A stretch of 64,000 bases of DNA from Micromonospora sp. MW-13 (GTDB taxonomy: Bacteria > Actinomycetota > Actinomycetes > Mycobacteriales > Micromonosporaceae), in assembly GCF_003434305.1 (NCBI RefSeq), contig NZ_QKKX01000033.1, forward strand, positions 124,001-188,000. The letters run 5' to 3'. The notes beneath the pieces are model-generated. The model was not told where the DNA came from and ran no database searches. It was given only the letters and a program-made list of their open reading frames with translations. Positions within the stretch are counted from its first letter, which is position 1; each line of letters begins with the position of its first letter. Positions 41,589 through 52,232 of the stretch are shown in pieces. The position numbers and the translations under genes were made by a program.

Positions 41589-43000
41589 CGGCGCAGCAGC
41601 CGTCCGGCGCGTTCCCGCAGCACGGCGACGGAGTCACCGGCCTTCGCCTCGGCCTTGGCGACCTTGGGGTCGGTGGGGCCCTGCGCCCAGTCGCCGTTGT
41701 GCGCGACGACCGGGGCGCGTTTGACCGTGGCCTGGACGGCGAGCGGCTGCACCGTCCACCGGCCGTCCCACCGCAGCAGCCCCAGGCAGGCCGTCGAGGC
41801 GGCGACCATGGCCGGGGTGAGCGGACCACAGGCCGGCAGCCGGTCGACGTCCACCGCGACGTGCGCCCCGTCGACGGTGAACCGGAGTCCGCCGTCGTCG
41901 CCGGCGTCGACGGCGTACCCCTCCAGCAGCACCGGCTCGGCGACGGCGACCGGGTGCCGGTGCAGCGGCGGGACCGGCGCGGCGACCGCGGCGGGCAGCA
42001 GCACCCGGGCGGTGGCGAACGGGTCGGCCGAATTGCCGACGTGGGCCTGCCCGTCGCGCCACCACAGGTCGCCGCCGGCCAGCGGCAGGTCGGTCACCTC
42101 GATGCTGCGGTGCTCGGCGAGCGCCGCCAGCAGGACCGGGTGGTCGGCGAGCAGCCGCCACAGCGCCGGCCCGACGATGGTGTCGACCTTGGCGGCGGCG
42201 ACGCCGGTACGCACGAGGCGGGCCGGGCCGCCGTCGGCCGGTTCGAGGACGGCGTGCGCCTGCACCTGGACGGCGGTGGCGTGCTCGTGCACGTCGACGC
42301 CGAGCAGCAGCAGCCGCCCGGAGACGGTCTCGACACCGGCGGCGGACGGGTCGGGGACGCCGGCGGACTCCTGGGCGAGCAGCACGGCGCGGGCCCACAG
42401 GTCGGCCCAGCGGCGCACCGGCACCGCCGGCATGGTGGCGACCGGGCAGGACGCGCGCAGCTCGGCGGCCAGGCCGTCGAGGAGGACGGCCAGCCGGCGC
42501 AGCGCCGGGACGGCGAGGGTCGCCTCGACCGGCCGGCTGCCCGCCGCGACGAGGTCGTGGTCGACGCCGCGCCAGCCGGTGATGGCCAGCTCGGACAGCC
42601 AGGACCGGGCGGCGGACAGCGGGGCCACCGCCTCGGCGGGCAGCGGACCGGCGGGCGGGGTCGGCTGCGCGGCGCGTTCCCGGCCGAGGGCGGCGTCGGC
42701 CCCGGCGAGCAGGGCGTCGTGCGCCGCGCCGAGCAGGGCGGTGCGCGCCCCGGCCAGGGCGGCCAGGTGCTCGTCGGCCAGCGACCCGGTGGTGACCTTG
42801 GCGACCGCCTCGGCGACCCGGTCGCCGAGCGGGGTGGCGGCCAGCGCGGCGGCGAGGTCGCCGAGCGCGGCGGCCTGCGCCTCGCCCACCCGGGCCAGGC
42901 CGGCGACGAGCGCGTCGTCGAGGCCGGCGACCAGGTCCAGGGCCGGGGCGAGTCCGGCCGGCGCGACGTCGCGCAACGCGGTGAGCTGGGCCCCGCGCAT
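41585..43000 (-). CDS. Uncharacterised protein of the SWIM-vWA-MoxR cluster (possibly DUF5691)
   Basis: 471 residues from an ATG at 43000, one base of which is shared with the SWIM-like stop (TGATG). Ala/Leu-rich helices with a long mixed beta region (GLRFTVDGAHVAVDVDRLP, RWTVQPLAVQATVKRAP). No catalytic motif recognised. Its place between SWIM-like and vWA genes matches a widely conserved cluster whose second member is, to my memory, annotated DUF5691. Cytoplasmic. Confidence 0.65.
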   Translation of the reverse strand: MRGAQLTALRDVAPAGLAPALDLVAGLDDALVAGLARVGEAQAAALGDLAAALAATPLGDRVAEAVAKVTTGSLADEHLAALAGARTALLGAAHDALLAGADAALGRERAAQPTPPAGPLPAEAVAPLSAARSWLSELAITGWRGVDHDLVAAGSRPVEATLAVPALRRLAVLLDGLAAELRASCPVATMPAVPVRRWADLWARAVLLAQESAGVPDPSAAGVETVSGRLLLLGVDVHEHATAVQVQAHAVLEPADGGPARLVRTGVAAAKVDTIVGPALWRLLADHPVLLAALAEHRSIEVTDLPLAGGDLWWRDGQAHVGNSADPFATARVLLPAAVAAPVPPLHRHPVAVAEPVLLEGYAVDAGDDGGLRFTVDGAHVAVDVDRLPACGPLTPAMVAASTACLGLLRWDGRWTVQPLAVQATVKRAPVVAHNGDWAQGPTDPKVAKAEAKAGDSVAVLRERAGRLLRR

Positions 43001-43506
43001 CAGCGTCCCGCCCCGGTCGCCGGGAACCAGTGCAGCTCGGGCAGCGGGCCGTCGGCGGCCGGCAGCTCCAGGTAGGCCAGGTGGCGCAGGAACCGGCTGA
43101 ACACCACCGCCGCCGGGGTCGGCTCGTGCCGGCCGTCGAGCCGGCGGGCCAGGTCGGCGCCGGTGGTCACGCCGTCGGTGACGTCGATGCGCAGGTACCG
43201 GCCGACGCGCTCGACGCCGTACTGGAGGACGGCCTCGTCGAGCAGGGCGTGCAGGTGCTTGCAGGGCGCGCCGCGCAGGCCGCCGCACGGCCGGTTGTTG
43301 TTGGTGGAGCAGTTGAAGCCGTGGCTGCCGGCGGCGATCGAGGAGACGTAGACCCGCTCGATGTCGGAACCGCTGGACACCACCCCCTGCAACCGGCCGT
43401 CCGCCAGCTCGACGAAGGGGACCTTCGCCAGCTTGCGGGGACGCACCGCGGGCAGCACCGGCGCGAGGGCGCGCCGCTCCCACGGGACGTGCTCCGTCTC
43501 CAGCAC
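43000..43506 (-). CDS. SWIM-like zinc-finger protein
   Basis: 168 residues starting MLETEHVPWERR at 43506. A Cys/His cluster, C66, C74, C82-x-H84 (FNCSTNNNRPCGGL..APCKHLHALLDE), fits the tail of a SWIM finger (C-x-H) though the first pair is not the usual C-x-C. It precedes a coiled helix and a hydrophobic C terminus. SWIM fingers bind nucleic acid or protein. First gene of the five-gene minus-strand operon; shorter than the roughly 400-residue SWIM proteins of similar clusters. Confidence 0.7.
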   Translation of the reverse strand: MLETEHVPWERRALAPVLPAVRPRKLAKVPFVELADGRLQGVVSSGSDIERVYVSSIAAGSHGFNCSTNNNRPCGGLRGAPCKHLHALLDEAVLQYGVERVGRYLRIDVTDGVTTGADLARRLDGRHEPTPAAVVFSRFLRHLAYLELPAADGPLPELHWFPATGAGR

Positions 43507-43862
43507 CTACGACCTCCGCACCCGGCACACCCGCGGGCGTGCCGACTCAGCGCCGACGGGGGCCGGCGCACGACGAATAGGGGTGACGGGCGCGACGACC
43601 CGCCGGAACCGGGCCCACCGGGGCGCCCGTCCTGAGAAAGATCTTGCCCCATGGGTACGACAGGAAACGCCGGCCCCGGGGGCCGGGCGTGGTGCTGGTC
43701 GCCCCGTGCCGGTGCCGGCTCGACGGCGGCATCGCCCGGGTGCCCTGAGCCGACCGGGGTGCGACACGTCCCGGCTGGTGGCAATCTGGCCCGGGCGGGC
43801 CGGCACGCGCAGTACGGTGACGGCCGCCGGTGAAGCGAGCAGGTGCGGGAGGAGAGCCGGGA
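43507..43862. other. Divergent intergenic region, SWIM operon / pgi
   Basis: 356 bp with no supported gene. It must carry the promoters of the SWIM-like operon and of pgi. A GGGAGGAG ribosome binding site precedes pgi. I see no clear -35/-10 pair or repeat. Confidence 0.4.
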
Positions 43863-45500
<1,638 letters not shown>

Positions 45501-45517
45501 CCCGCCCCGCCCCCGCC

Positions 45518-45551
45518 GAGCCGGCCGACGCCCCGTGGCGTCGGCCGGCTC
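45518..45551 (+). terminator. pgi terminator
   Basis: Perfect 15-bp stem GAGCCGGCCGACGCC with loop CCGT (45518-45551), 17 bp after the pgi stop, with no U-tract, as usual for high-GC actinobacteria. Confidence 0.8.
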
Positions 45552-45728
45552 GTCCCGTTCCGGCCCGTTCACGCAGGTCGCACGGCTGGTCGCTGACTTT
45601 TGTCACCCCAACCCGTGTAACACGCATTCGGATTCGTGACTTAGTGCACTGGGGTCGGCTGGGTCCCTTCCACGAGACTCGATGCGTCGCCGGGAACGGA
45701 ACCGGCCGAGATCGCGGAGGGGGCCACG

Positions 45729-48362
45729 GTGGACGAGCGCTACGACAACTACTGCGCCGCTGACCGGCTCTTCTACGACTCGCTCGGCAGCGCGGTCGCG
45801 CAGCCGGCCTTCGCCGCCGCCGAGCGGGAGGTGCCGGCGGGCTGGCGCCGCGAGTCGCTCGACGACTGGCTGATCCACGCACCGCAGGGCGGCTCCCTGC
45901 CGCAGCAGGGCTGGAAGATCCACGTGTCGGCCACCCTGGCCAACGCCGAGCGGGTGCTCGACGCCGTGTGGGCGTACTGCGTGCCGCGCGGGCTGTCGTT
46001 CAAGTTCCTGCGCGGCCCGCGCACGCTGCTGCTGCGCAACTCCAAGTACGCGTCCCGCTCGGCCAGCGGCAAGTTCGTCACCATCTATCCGCGCGACGCC
46101 GCCGAGCTGGAGCTGGCCTGCAAGGAGCTCGACGCGCTGCTGGCCGGGGAGGCCGGGCCGTACGTCCTCAGCGACCTGCGCTACGGCGCCGGCCCGGTGC
46201 ACGTGCGCTACGGCGGCTTCGCCCGCCGCTACTGCCTGTCCCCGGACGGGCAGGTGGTCCCGGCGATCGCCGACGGCGCCGGCACGCTGGTGCCCGACCG
46301 GCGCGACCCGGTGTTCCACCTGCCGGACTGGGTCACCCTGCCGGACTTCCTCGCCCCGCACCTGGCCGCCCGTGGCGCCACCAGCACGACCGAGGTGCCG
46401 TACCGGATCGAGAAGGTCATCCACTTCTCCAACGGCGGGGGCCTGTACGTGGGCCGGGACCTGCGCACCGACGCCGAGGTGGTGCTCAAGGAGGCCCGCC
46501 CGCACGCCGGCCTGGACGCCGACGGCACCGACGCGGTGGCCCGGCTGGACCGGGAGGCGACCGCCCTGCGCCGCCTCGCCGACCTGCCCCAGGTGCCCGC
46601 CGTGCACGACGAGTTCGCCCTCGGCGAGCACCGCTTCCTGGCCCTGGAGTTCATCGAGGGCCGGGCGCTGAACAAGGTCGTCGTCGACCGGTACCCGCTG
46701 ATCGACGCCGACGCCACCGAGGCCGACCGGGCGGCGTACGCCGACTGGGCGCGCGACGTGCTGGCGCAGGTCGAGGCGATCGTCGCCGCGATCCACGAGC
46801 GCGGCCTGGTCTACGGCGACCTGCACCTGTTCAACATCATGGTCCGCCCCGACGGCCGGGTGGCGCTGGTCGACTTCGAGGTCGCCGCGCCGATCGAGGG
46901 ACACCGCCGGCCCGGGCTGCGCAACCAGGGGTTCGCCGCGCCCGGCGACCGGACCGGCCCGGCGGTCGACCGGTACGCCCTGGCCTGCCTGCGCCTGGCG
47001 CTGTTCCTCCCGCTGACCCAGCTCGTCCGGATCGCCCCGGACAAGGCCGCGCACCTGGCCGACGTGATCGCCGAGAGCTTTCCGGTCCCCCGACCGTGGC
47101 TGGCCGAGGCGGTCGCCGAGATCACCGGCACCGCCGCGCCCACCGCGTCCGGCCGCGCGGCCGGGTCCGGGGCCGCCGCCGACCCGCGCCGGTACGACCT
47201 GGACGGCGACTGGCCCGACGTGCGACGGCGGATCGCCACCGCCATCCTGGCCAGCGCCACCCCCGACCGCGACGACCGGCTCTTCCCCGGCGACATCGCG
47301 CAGTTCCACAGCGGCGGGCTCAACCTCGCCCACGGTGCCGCCGGGGTGCTGCACGCCCTGGCCGTCAGCGGCGCGGGTCGCCGGCCGGAGCACGAGGACT
47401 GGCTGGTGCGGCGGGCCACCGCCCCCGCGTCCGGCACCCGGCTCGGCTTCTACGACGGCCTGCACGGGGTGGCGTACGCGCTGGAGCACCTGGACCGCCG
47501 GTCCGACGCCCTCGACGTGCTCGACATCTGCCTGCGCCAGTCCTGGGCCGAGCTGGACCTGAGCCTGGCCAGCGGGCTGTCCGGGATCGCCCTGAACCTC
47601 GCCGAGCTGGCCGGGCGCACCGGGGAGACCGGGCTGCGCGACGCCGCCGAGCAGGTGACGGCGGCCGTCGTCGAGCGGCTCGCCGACGACCCGGGCCCGG
47701 ACGTCAGCGGCGGACGCAACCCGTACGCGGGCCTGCTGCGCGGTCGCACCGGGCCGGCGCTGCTGCTGTTGCGGCTGCACGAGCTGACCGGCGAGGAGGC
47801 CCTGCTGGACCACGCCGCCACCGCGCTGCGCCAGGACCTGCGCCGGTGTGTGGTCCGCCCGAACGGCGCGCTGGAGGTCGACGAGGGCTGGCGGACCATG
47901 CCGTATCTCGGGCAGGGCAGCGTCGGCATCGGACTGGTGCTGGACCAGTACCTGCGCCACCGCGCCGACGAGCGGTTCGCCGAGGCGAGCGCCGGGGTGC
48001 GCCGGGCCGCCCGGTCCCCGTTCTACGCCCAGTCCGGCCTCTTCGCCGGGCGGGCCGGGATCATCGGGTACCTGGCCACCCTGACCGACGACCCGGAGCA
48101 GCGCCGCGAGCTGGACGCGCAGGTGCGCCGGCTCGCCTGGCACGCCCTGCCGTACGGCGGCGGCACCGCCTTCCCCGGCGAGCAGCTCCTGCGGCTGTCC
48201 ATGGACCTGGGCACCGGCGCCGCCGGGGTGCTGCTCGCGCTGGCCGCCGTGCGGCACGACGAGCCGGTGGTCCTGCCCTTCCTCGCGCCGCTGGCCGGCG
48301 CGCCGAGGCTCCCTCGCAGCGGCGAGGGCGACCGTGACCGCACGCACCACGGGAGGAGGTGA
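45729..48362 (+). CDS. ramC: Class III lanthipeptide synthetase (RamC/LanKC type)
   Basis: 877 residues from a GTG at 45729 with GGAGGG upstream. Three-part organisation: N-terminal phosphoSer/Thr lyase region (to about 210, with KIHVSATLANAERVL and FKFLRGPRTLLLRNSKYASR), a Ser/Thr kinase-like domain (about 225-500, KEARPHAG with Lys, HERGLVYGDLHLFNIMV catalytic loop, LVDFEVAAP), and a C-terminal LanC-like cyclase (about 520-860, GFYDGLHGVAYAL, GRTGPALLLLRL, GQGSVGIGLVL). The zinc-binding Cys-Cys-His set of LanC is not evident, as in other RamC/LabKC enzymes. It phosphorylates and dehydrates Ser/Thr of the RamS-like precursor encoded 6 bp downstream and forms the (labionin/)lanthionine rings. 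Confidence 0.93.
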   Translation: MDERYDNYCAADRLFYDSLGSAVAQPAFAAAEREVPAGWRRESLDDWLIHAPQGGSLPQQGWKIHVSATLANAERVLDAVWAYCVPRGLSFKFLRGPRTLLLRNSKYASRSASGKFVTIYPRDAAELELACKELDALLAGEAGPYVLSDLRYGAGPVHVRYGGFARRYCLSPDGQVVPAIADGAGTLVPDRRDPVFHLPDWVTLPDFLAPHLAARGATSTTEVPYRIEKVIHFSNGGGLYVGRDLRTDAEVVLKEARPHAGLDADGTDAVARLDREATALRRLADLPQVPAVHDEFALGEHRFLALEFIEGRALNKVVVDRYPLIDADATEADRAAYADWARDVLAQVEAIVAAIHERGLVYGDLHLFNIMVRPDGRVALVDFEVAAPIEGHRRPGLRNQGFAAPGDRTGPAVDRYALACLRLALFLPLTQLVRIAPDKAAHLADVIAESFPVPRPWLAEAVAEITGTAAPTASGRAAGSGAAADPRRYDLDGDWPDVRRRIATAILASATPDRDDRLFPGDIAQFHSGGLNLAHGAAGVLHALAVSGAGRRPEHEDWLVRRATAPASGTRLGFYDGLHGVAYALEHLDRRSDALDVLDICLRQSWAELDLSLASGLSGIALNLAELAGRTGETGLRDAAEQVTAAVVERLADDPGPDVSGGRNPYAGLLRGRTGPALLLLRLHELTGEEALLDHAATALRQDLRRCVVRPNGALEVDEGWRTMPYLGQGSVGIGLVLDQYLRHRADERFAEASAGVRRAARSPFYAQSGLFAGRAGIIGYLATLTDDPEQRRELDAQVRRLAWHALPYGGGTAFPGEQLLRLSMDLGTGAAGVLLALAAVRHDEPVVLPFLAPLAGAPRLPRSGEGDRDRTHHGRR

Positions 48363-48368
48363 TTCGAC

Positions 48369-48488
48369 ATGGCGCTCCTGGACCTCCAGGGCCTCGAGAT
48401 GGCCCCGGCCGACCGCACCGGCGGCGGCTCCAGCGCGAGCCTGCTGCTCTGCGGCGACAGCTCGCTCTCCATCACGACCTGCAACTGA
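48369..48488 (+). CDS. ramS: SapB-type class III lanthipeptide precursor
   Basis: 39-residue peptide from an ATG at 48369 with an ideal GGAGGTGA seven bases upstream. Leader: MALLDLQGLEMAPADRTGGG with the LxxL-type LLDLQGLE helix recognised by LanKC enzymes. The C-terminal SLLLCGDSSLSITTCN matches my recollection of the SapB core from Streptomyces coelicolor RamS, including both S-x2-S-x3-C-like donor and acceptor spacings: two Cys (28, 38) and Ser residues that form two lanthionine rings. Product expected: a surfactant that helps aerial hyphae leave the substrate. Follows the synthetase by 6 bp. Confidence 0.93.
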   Translation: MALLDLQGLEMAPADRTGGGSSASLLLCGDSSLSITTCN

Positions 48489-48505
48489 CCGGGTCGATCC
48501 GCGGC

Positions 48506-48537
48506 GCCCCGGGTGGACAGACGTGTCCACCCGGGGC
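48506..48537 (+). terminator. Attenuator-like hairpin between ramS and ramA
   Basis: Perfect 14-bp stem GCCCCGGGTGGACA with loop GACG, starting 17 bp after the precursor stop. Placed to limit read-through so the short precursor message exceeds that of the transporter genes, a layout common in lanthipeptide clusters. Confidence 0.8.
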
Positions 48538-48561
48538 CGCCCGCCGTTCTAGGGGGAACCG

Positions 48562-50283
48562 ATGCGCACGGGCGACGGGCTGTTGCGGCGGGTGGTCCGC
48601 GACGCCGGGGGGTGGACGGCCGCGCTGGCCGCGGTCACGCTGACCGGAGCTGTCGCCGAACTGCTGCTGCCGGCGGTGCTCGGCCTCGCCGTCGACGCGG
48701 CGCTGACCGGCGGCACCCGGTGGTGGCCGGCCGCCGCCTGCGCCCTGGTCGTCGTCCTGGTCGCCACCGACACCCTCGGCGACCTGGCCAGCGGGTACGG
48801 CGCCGCCCGCGCCACCGCCCGGCTCCGGGAGCGCCTGCTGCGGCACCTGTTCGCCCTCGACGTGCGCGCCGCCCGCCGGCACCCGGTCGGGGACCTGGTC
48901 GGCCGGCTGGTCGGGCAGGCCGCCGACGCCGGTCAGGCCGGCACCGCCGTCGTGCTCGGCGCGTTCGCGGTGCTGCCCCCGCTGGGCAGCGTCGTCGCGC
49001 TCACCCTGATCGAGCCGGTGCTCGGAGTCACCCTGCTCGCCGGGCTCGTGCTGCTGGCCGGCCTGATGCGCGCGTTCGTCACCGACGCCTCGGCGGCCAC
49101 CGCCGGCTACCAGAAGGCCCTGAACTCGATCGCCGGCCGGCTGCTGGAGTCCCTGAGCGGGGCCCGGACCATCGCCGCCGCCGCGACCCGCCGCCGGGAG
49201 GAGGAGCGGATCCTCGGCGCGCTGCCGGAGCTTCGCGGGCACGGCCGGCGCGGCTGGGAGCTGCTGGCCCGGGCCAGCGCCCGCACCGCCGCCGTGGCGC
49301 CGTTGCTGCAACTGAGCGTGGTCGCCGTCGGCGGCTACGCGCTGGCCGCCGGCTGGCTCACCCCCGGCCAGCTCGTCTCGGCGGTGCGCTACGCGGCCAC
49401 CGGCGCCGGGCTGGGGGCGGTGCTGGCCACCCTCAACCGCCTGGTGCGCAGCCGCTCCGGCGCCGCCCGGGTCGCCGAGCTGCTGGCGTACCCGACGCCG
49501 ACCGACGGCGACCGGCCGCTGCCGCCGGGTCGCGGGGCGCTGCGGCTCAGTGCGGTGAGCGTGTACGCCGACGACGGCCGGCCCGTCCTCGACGGCGTCG
49601 ACCTGAGCGTCCCGGCCGGGGCCACGGTGGCCGTGGTCGGGCCGTCCGGCGCCGGCAAGTCCACCCTCGCCGCCGTCGCCGGACGGCTGCACGACCCGGA
49701 CGCCGGCGAGGTCCGCCTGGACGGGGTTCCGCTGCCCCGGCTGCGCCCGGACGCCCTGCGCCGGGCCGTCGGGTACGCCTTCGACCGGCCGGCGCTGGTC
49801 GGGTCGACCGTGCACGACGCGATCGGGCTGGCGCTGCCCCCGGGCGGGGCCGCGCCGCCGGCCGACGGCTCCCCGGCCACCCCCGCCGTACGCCGGGCCG
49901 CCGAGGCGGCGGCGGTCACCGACGTCGTCGACCGGCTGCCGGCGGGCTTCCGCACCCCGCTGGCCGACACGCCGCTGTCCGGCGGCGAGGCCCAGCGGCT
50001 CGGGCTGGCCCGGGCCTTCGCCGCGGCCGACCGGCTGCTGATCCTCGACGACGCCACGTCCAGCCTGGACACCGTCACCGAGCACCGGATCGCCCGGGCG
50101 GTGGCGGGGCGGCCGGGCGAGCGGACCCGGCTGGTGGTCACCCACCGGGTCGCCACGGCGGCGGCGGCCGACCTGGTCGCCTGGCTCGACGGCGGCCGGC
50201 TGCGCGCCCTCGCCCCGCACCGGCGGTTGTGGGCGGACCCGGCCTACCGGGCGGTCTTCCGCACCGACGGGCCCGCCGGATGA
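48562..50283 (+). CDS. ramA: ABC half-transporter A for the SapB-like peptide
   Basis: 573 residues from the ATG at 48562 (AGGGGG upstream). Six membrane helices (first WTAALAAVTLTGAVAELLLP), then ATPase: Walker A VVGPSGAGKSTLAAVAG, signature PLSGGEAQRLGLARA, Walker B LLILDDATSSLD, H-loop VVTHRVAT. Note LDDATSS: the catalytic Glu after Walker B Asp is Asp, as in many one-sided heterodimeric exporters. Its stop overlaps the next start (ATGA), so it should pair with the ramB product as a heterodimer exporting the lanthipeptide. Confidence 0.9.
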   Translation: MRTGDGLLRRVVRDAGGWTAALAAVTLTGAVAELLLPAVLGLAVDAALTGGTRWWPAAACALVVVLVATDTLGDLASGYGAARATARLRERLLRHLFALDVRAARRHPVGDLVGRLVGQAADAGQAGTAVVLGAFAVLPPLGSVVALTLIEPVLGVTLLAGLVLLAGLMRAFVTDASAATAGYQKALNSIAGRLLESLSGARTIAAAATRRREEERILGALPELRGHGRRGWELLARASARTAAVAPLLQLSVVAVGGYALAAGWLTPGQLVSAVRYAATGAGLGAVLATLNRLVRSRSGAARVAELLAYPTPTDGDRPLPPGRGALRLSAVSVYADDGRPVLDGVDLSVPAGATVAVVGPSGAGKSTLAAVAGRLHDPDAGEVRLDGVPLPRLRPDALRRAVGYAFDRPALVGSTVHDAIGLALPPGGAAPPADGSPATPAVRRAAEAAAVTDVVDRLPAGFRTPLADTPLSGGEAQRLGLARAFAAADRLLILDDATSSLDTVTEHRIARAVAGRPGERTRLVVTHRVATAAAADLVAWLDGGRLRALAPHRRLWADPAYRAVFRTDGPAG

Positions 50284-52178
50284 GCCGCCACGGACCCGGG
50301 ACCAGCCGCCGGGGCCGCGAGCACGACCGCCGGGGTGGCCCGGGCGCGGCCCGACCCGGGGTACGGCGGGCGACCTGGGCGGCGCTGCGGGCCCGGCGGC
50401 CGGCCGTGGCGCGGCTCGCCGGCTGGTCGGTCGTCGAGGCGCTGCCGGCGCTGCTCTCCGGCGCGCTGGTCGCGCGGGCGGTCGACGGGGGCTTCCTGGC
50501 CGGCCGCCCGGGCGTGGGGCTGGGCTGGCTGGGGTTGCTCGCCGGGGCGGTGCTCGTCGGCGCGCTGGCGACCGGCCGGACGTACCGCAGCCTCGGCGCG
50601 GTGGTCGAGCCGTTCCGGGACGACCTCGCCGCCCGGGTGGTCCGGGCGGCCCTGCGGGACGCCACCCGGGCCGGCGGACGCGCGGACAGCGCCGCGGCGG
50701 CCCGGCTGACCCACCAGGTGGAGCTGGTCCGGGACACCTTCGCCGGCCTGCTGATGGTGACCCGGGGCTTCCTGTTCGCCGCCGGGGCGGCCCTGCTGGG
50801 GCTGGTCGCCCTGGACCCGGTCGTGGCGGCGCTGGTGGCCGCGCCGCTGGTCGCCGGGCTGGCCGTGTTCCTCGGCGCGCTGCCGGCGATGGCCGGGCAG
50901 CAGCGCCGGTACGTCCGCGCCGGCGAGGAGCTGGGCCGGGCCGCCGCGTCCGCGCTGTCCGGGCACCGGGACGTGCGGGCGTGCGGGGCGGCCGGGCGGG
51001 TCGTCGCCGAGGTGGGCCTTCGGGTGGCGGACCAGGCCGCCGCCGAGCGGGTCCTGGCCCGGATGTCCGCCGTACGCAGCCTCAGCCTCGGGGTGGGCGG
51101 CTGGCTGCCGCTGGCGGTGCTGCTGCTGGCCGCGCCCCGGCTGGTGGACCGGGGCCTGACCGCCGGCGCGGTGCTCGGCGCGCTGATCTACGTCTCCACC
51201 GGCCTCCAGCCCGCCCTGCACGCCCTGGTGCAGGGCGTCGGCGGCGGCGGCCTGCGCTACGTGGTCACCCTGGACCGGATCCTGCGGACCTGCCCGGACC
51301 CCGCGGACGAGCCCGCCCCGCCGCCGGGGGCCGCGCCGGCCGGCCCCGCGGACGACCGCTCACCGGCCGGGCCGGACGACGACCCACCGGCCGGTCCGGG
51401 CACGGGCACCCTGGCCGGGCCGGGCGGCGCCGAGCCGGCCGTGCGGGTGCGTGGGCTGACCTTCCGCTACGGAGCGGCGGCCCGGCCGGTGCTGGCGGAC
51501 GTCACCCTGACCCTGGCCGCCGGGGAACACCTCGCCGTGGTCGGGGCGAGCGGGGCGGGCAAGTCCACCCTGGCCGCGCTGCTGTCCGGGCTGCTCGCCC
51601 CGCAGGCCGGCACGGTGCTGCTGGGCGGGGTCCCGGTGGCCAGCGCCCCGCCGGCGGCGCTGGCCCGGCTGCGGGTGGTGGTGCCGCAGGAGGCGTACGT
51701 GTTCACCGGCTCGCTCGCCGACAACCTGCGCTACCTGCGCCCGGAGGCCGACGACGGCACCGTGGCGTCCGCCGTCGACGACCTCGGGGCGGGTGCGCTG
51801 ACCGCCCGGCTCGGCGGGCTGGGCGGGGCGGTGACGCCGGGCGCGCTCTCCGCGGGCGAGCGGCAACTCGTCGCCGCGGTGCGGGCGTACCTGTCCCCCG
51901 CCCCGCTGGTGATCCTCGACGAGGCGACCTGTCACCTGGACCCGGCGGCCGAGGCGACGGTGGAGAACGCGTTCGCCCGCCGGCCCGGCACCCTGGTGGT
52001 GATCGCCCACCGGATCAGCTCCGCCGTCCGGGCCCGCCGGGTGCTCGTGGTCGACGGCGAGCGGCCGGTGGCCGGCACGCACGAGGAACTGCTGGCCCGG
52101 TCGGCGACCTACCGGGAACTCGTCGGGCACTGGGACGACCGGCCCACGCCGTCCCCGGCCCCGGCCCGGCGGGGCTGA
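50280..52178 (+). CDS. ramB: ABC half-transporter B for the SapB-like peptide
   Basis: 632 residues from an ATG at 50280 overlapping the ramA stop. Basic N terminus, six helices including VGLGWLGLLAGAVLVGALATG, a Pro/Asp-rich insert (about 340-400) before the ATPase. Walker A VVGASGAGKSTLAALLSG, signature ALSAGERQLVAAVRA, Walker B LVILDEATCHLD with intact Glu. Thus the pair probably has one canonical and one degenerate ATP site. Confidence 0.9.
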   Translation: MSRHGPGTSRRGREHDRRGGPGAARPGVRRATWAALRARRPAVARLAGWSVVEALPALLSGALVARAVDGGFLAGRPGVGLGWLGLLAGAVLVGALATGRTYRSLGAVVEPFRDDLAARVVRAALRDATRAGGRADSAAAARLTHQVELVRDTFAGLLMVTRGFLFAAGAALLGLVALDPVVAALVAAPLVAGLAVFLGALPAMAGQQRRYVRAGEELGRAAASALSGHRDVRACGAAGRVVAEVGLRVADQAAAERVLARMSAVRSLSLGVGGWLPLAVLLLAAPRLVDRGLTAGAVLGALIYVSTGLQPALHALVQGVGGGGLRYVVTLDRILRTCPDPADEPAPPPGAAPAGPADDRSPAGPDDDPPAGPGTGTLAGPGGAEPAVRVRGLTFRYGAAARPVLADVTLTLAAGEHLAVVGASGAGKSTLAALLSGLLAPQAGTVLLGGVPVASAPPAALARLRVVVPQEAYVFTGSLADNLRYLRPEADDGTVASAVDDLGAGALTARLGGLGGAVTPGALSAGERQLVAAVRAYLSPAPLVILDEATCHLDPAAEATVENAFARRPGTLVVIAHRISSAVRARRVLVVDGERPVAGTHEELLARSATYRELVGHWDDRPTPSPAPARRG

Positions 52179-52232
52179 CCCGGCCGGGCCGCCGCCGCGT
52201 TCCCCCCGGCGGCTCGCGGGGGCGGTCCCGCG

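Noticed and set aside
45590..45640. Possible RamR binding motif shared between the ramC leader and the region upstream of the ramR-like gene (52836-52880)
   Set aside because: Only a short CATTC and GTAAC resemblance and no consistent spacing; not strong enough to call.
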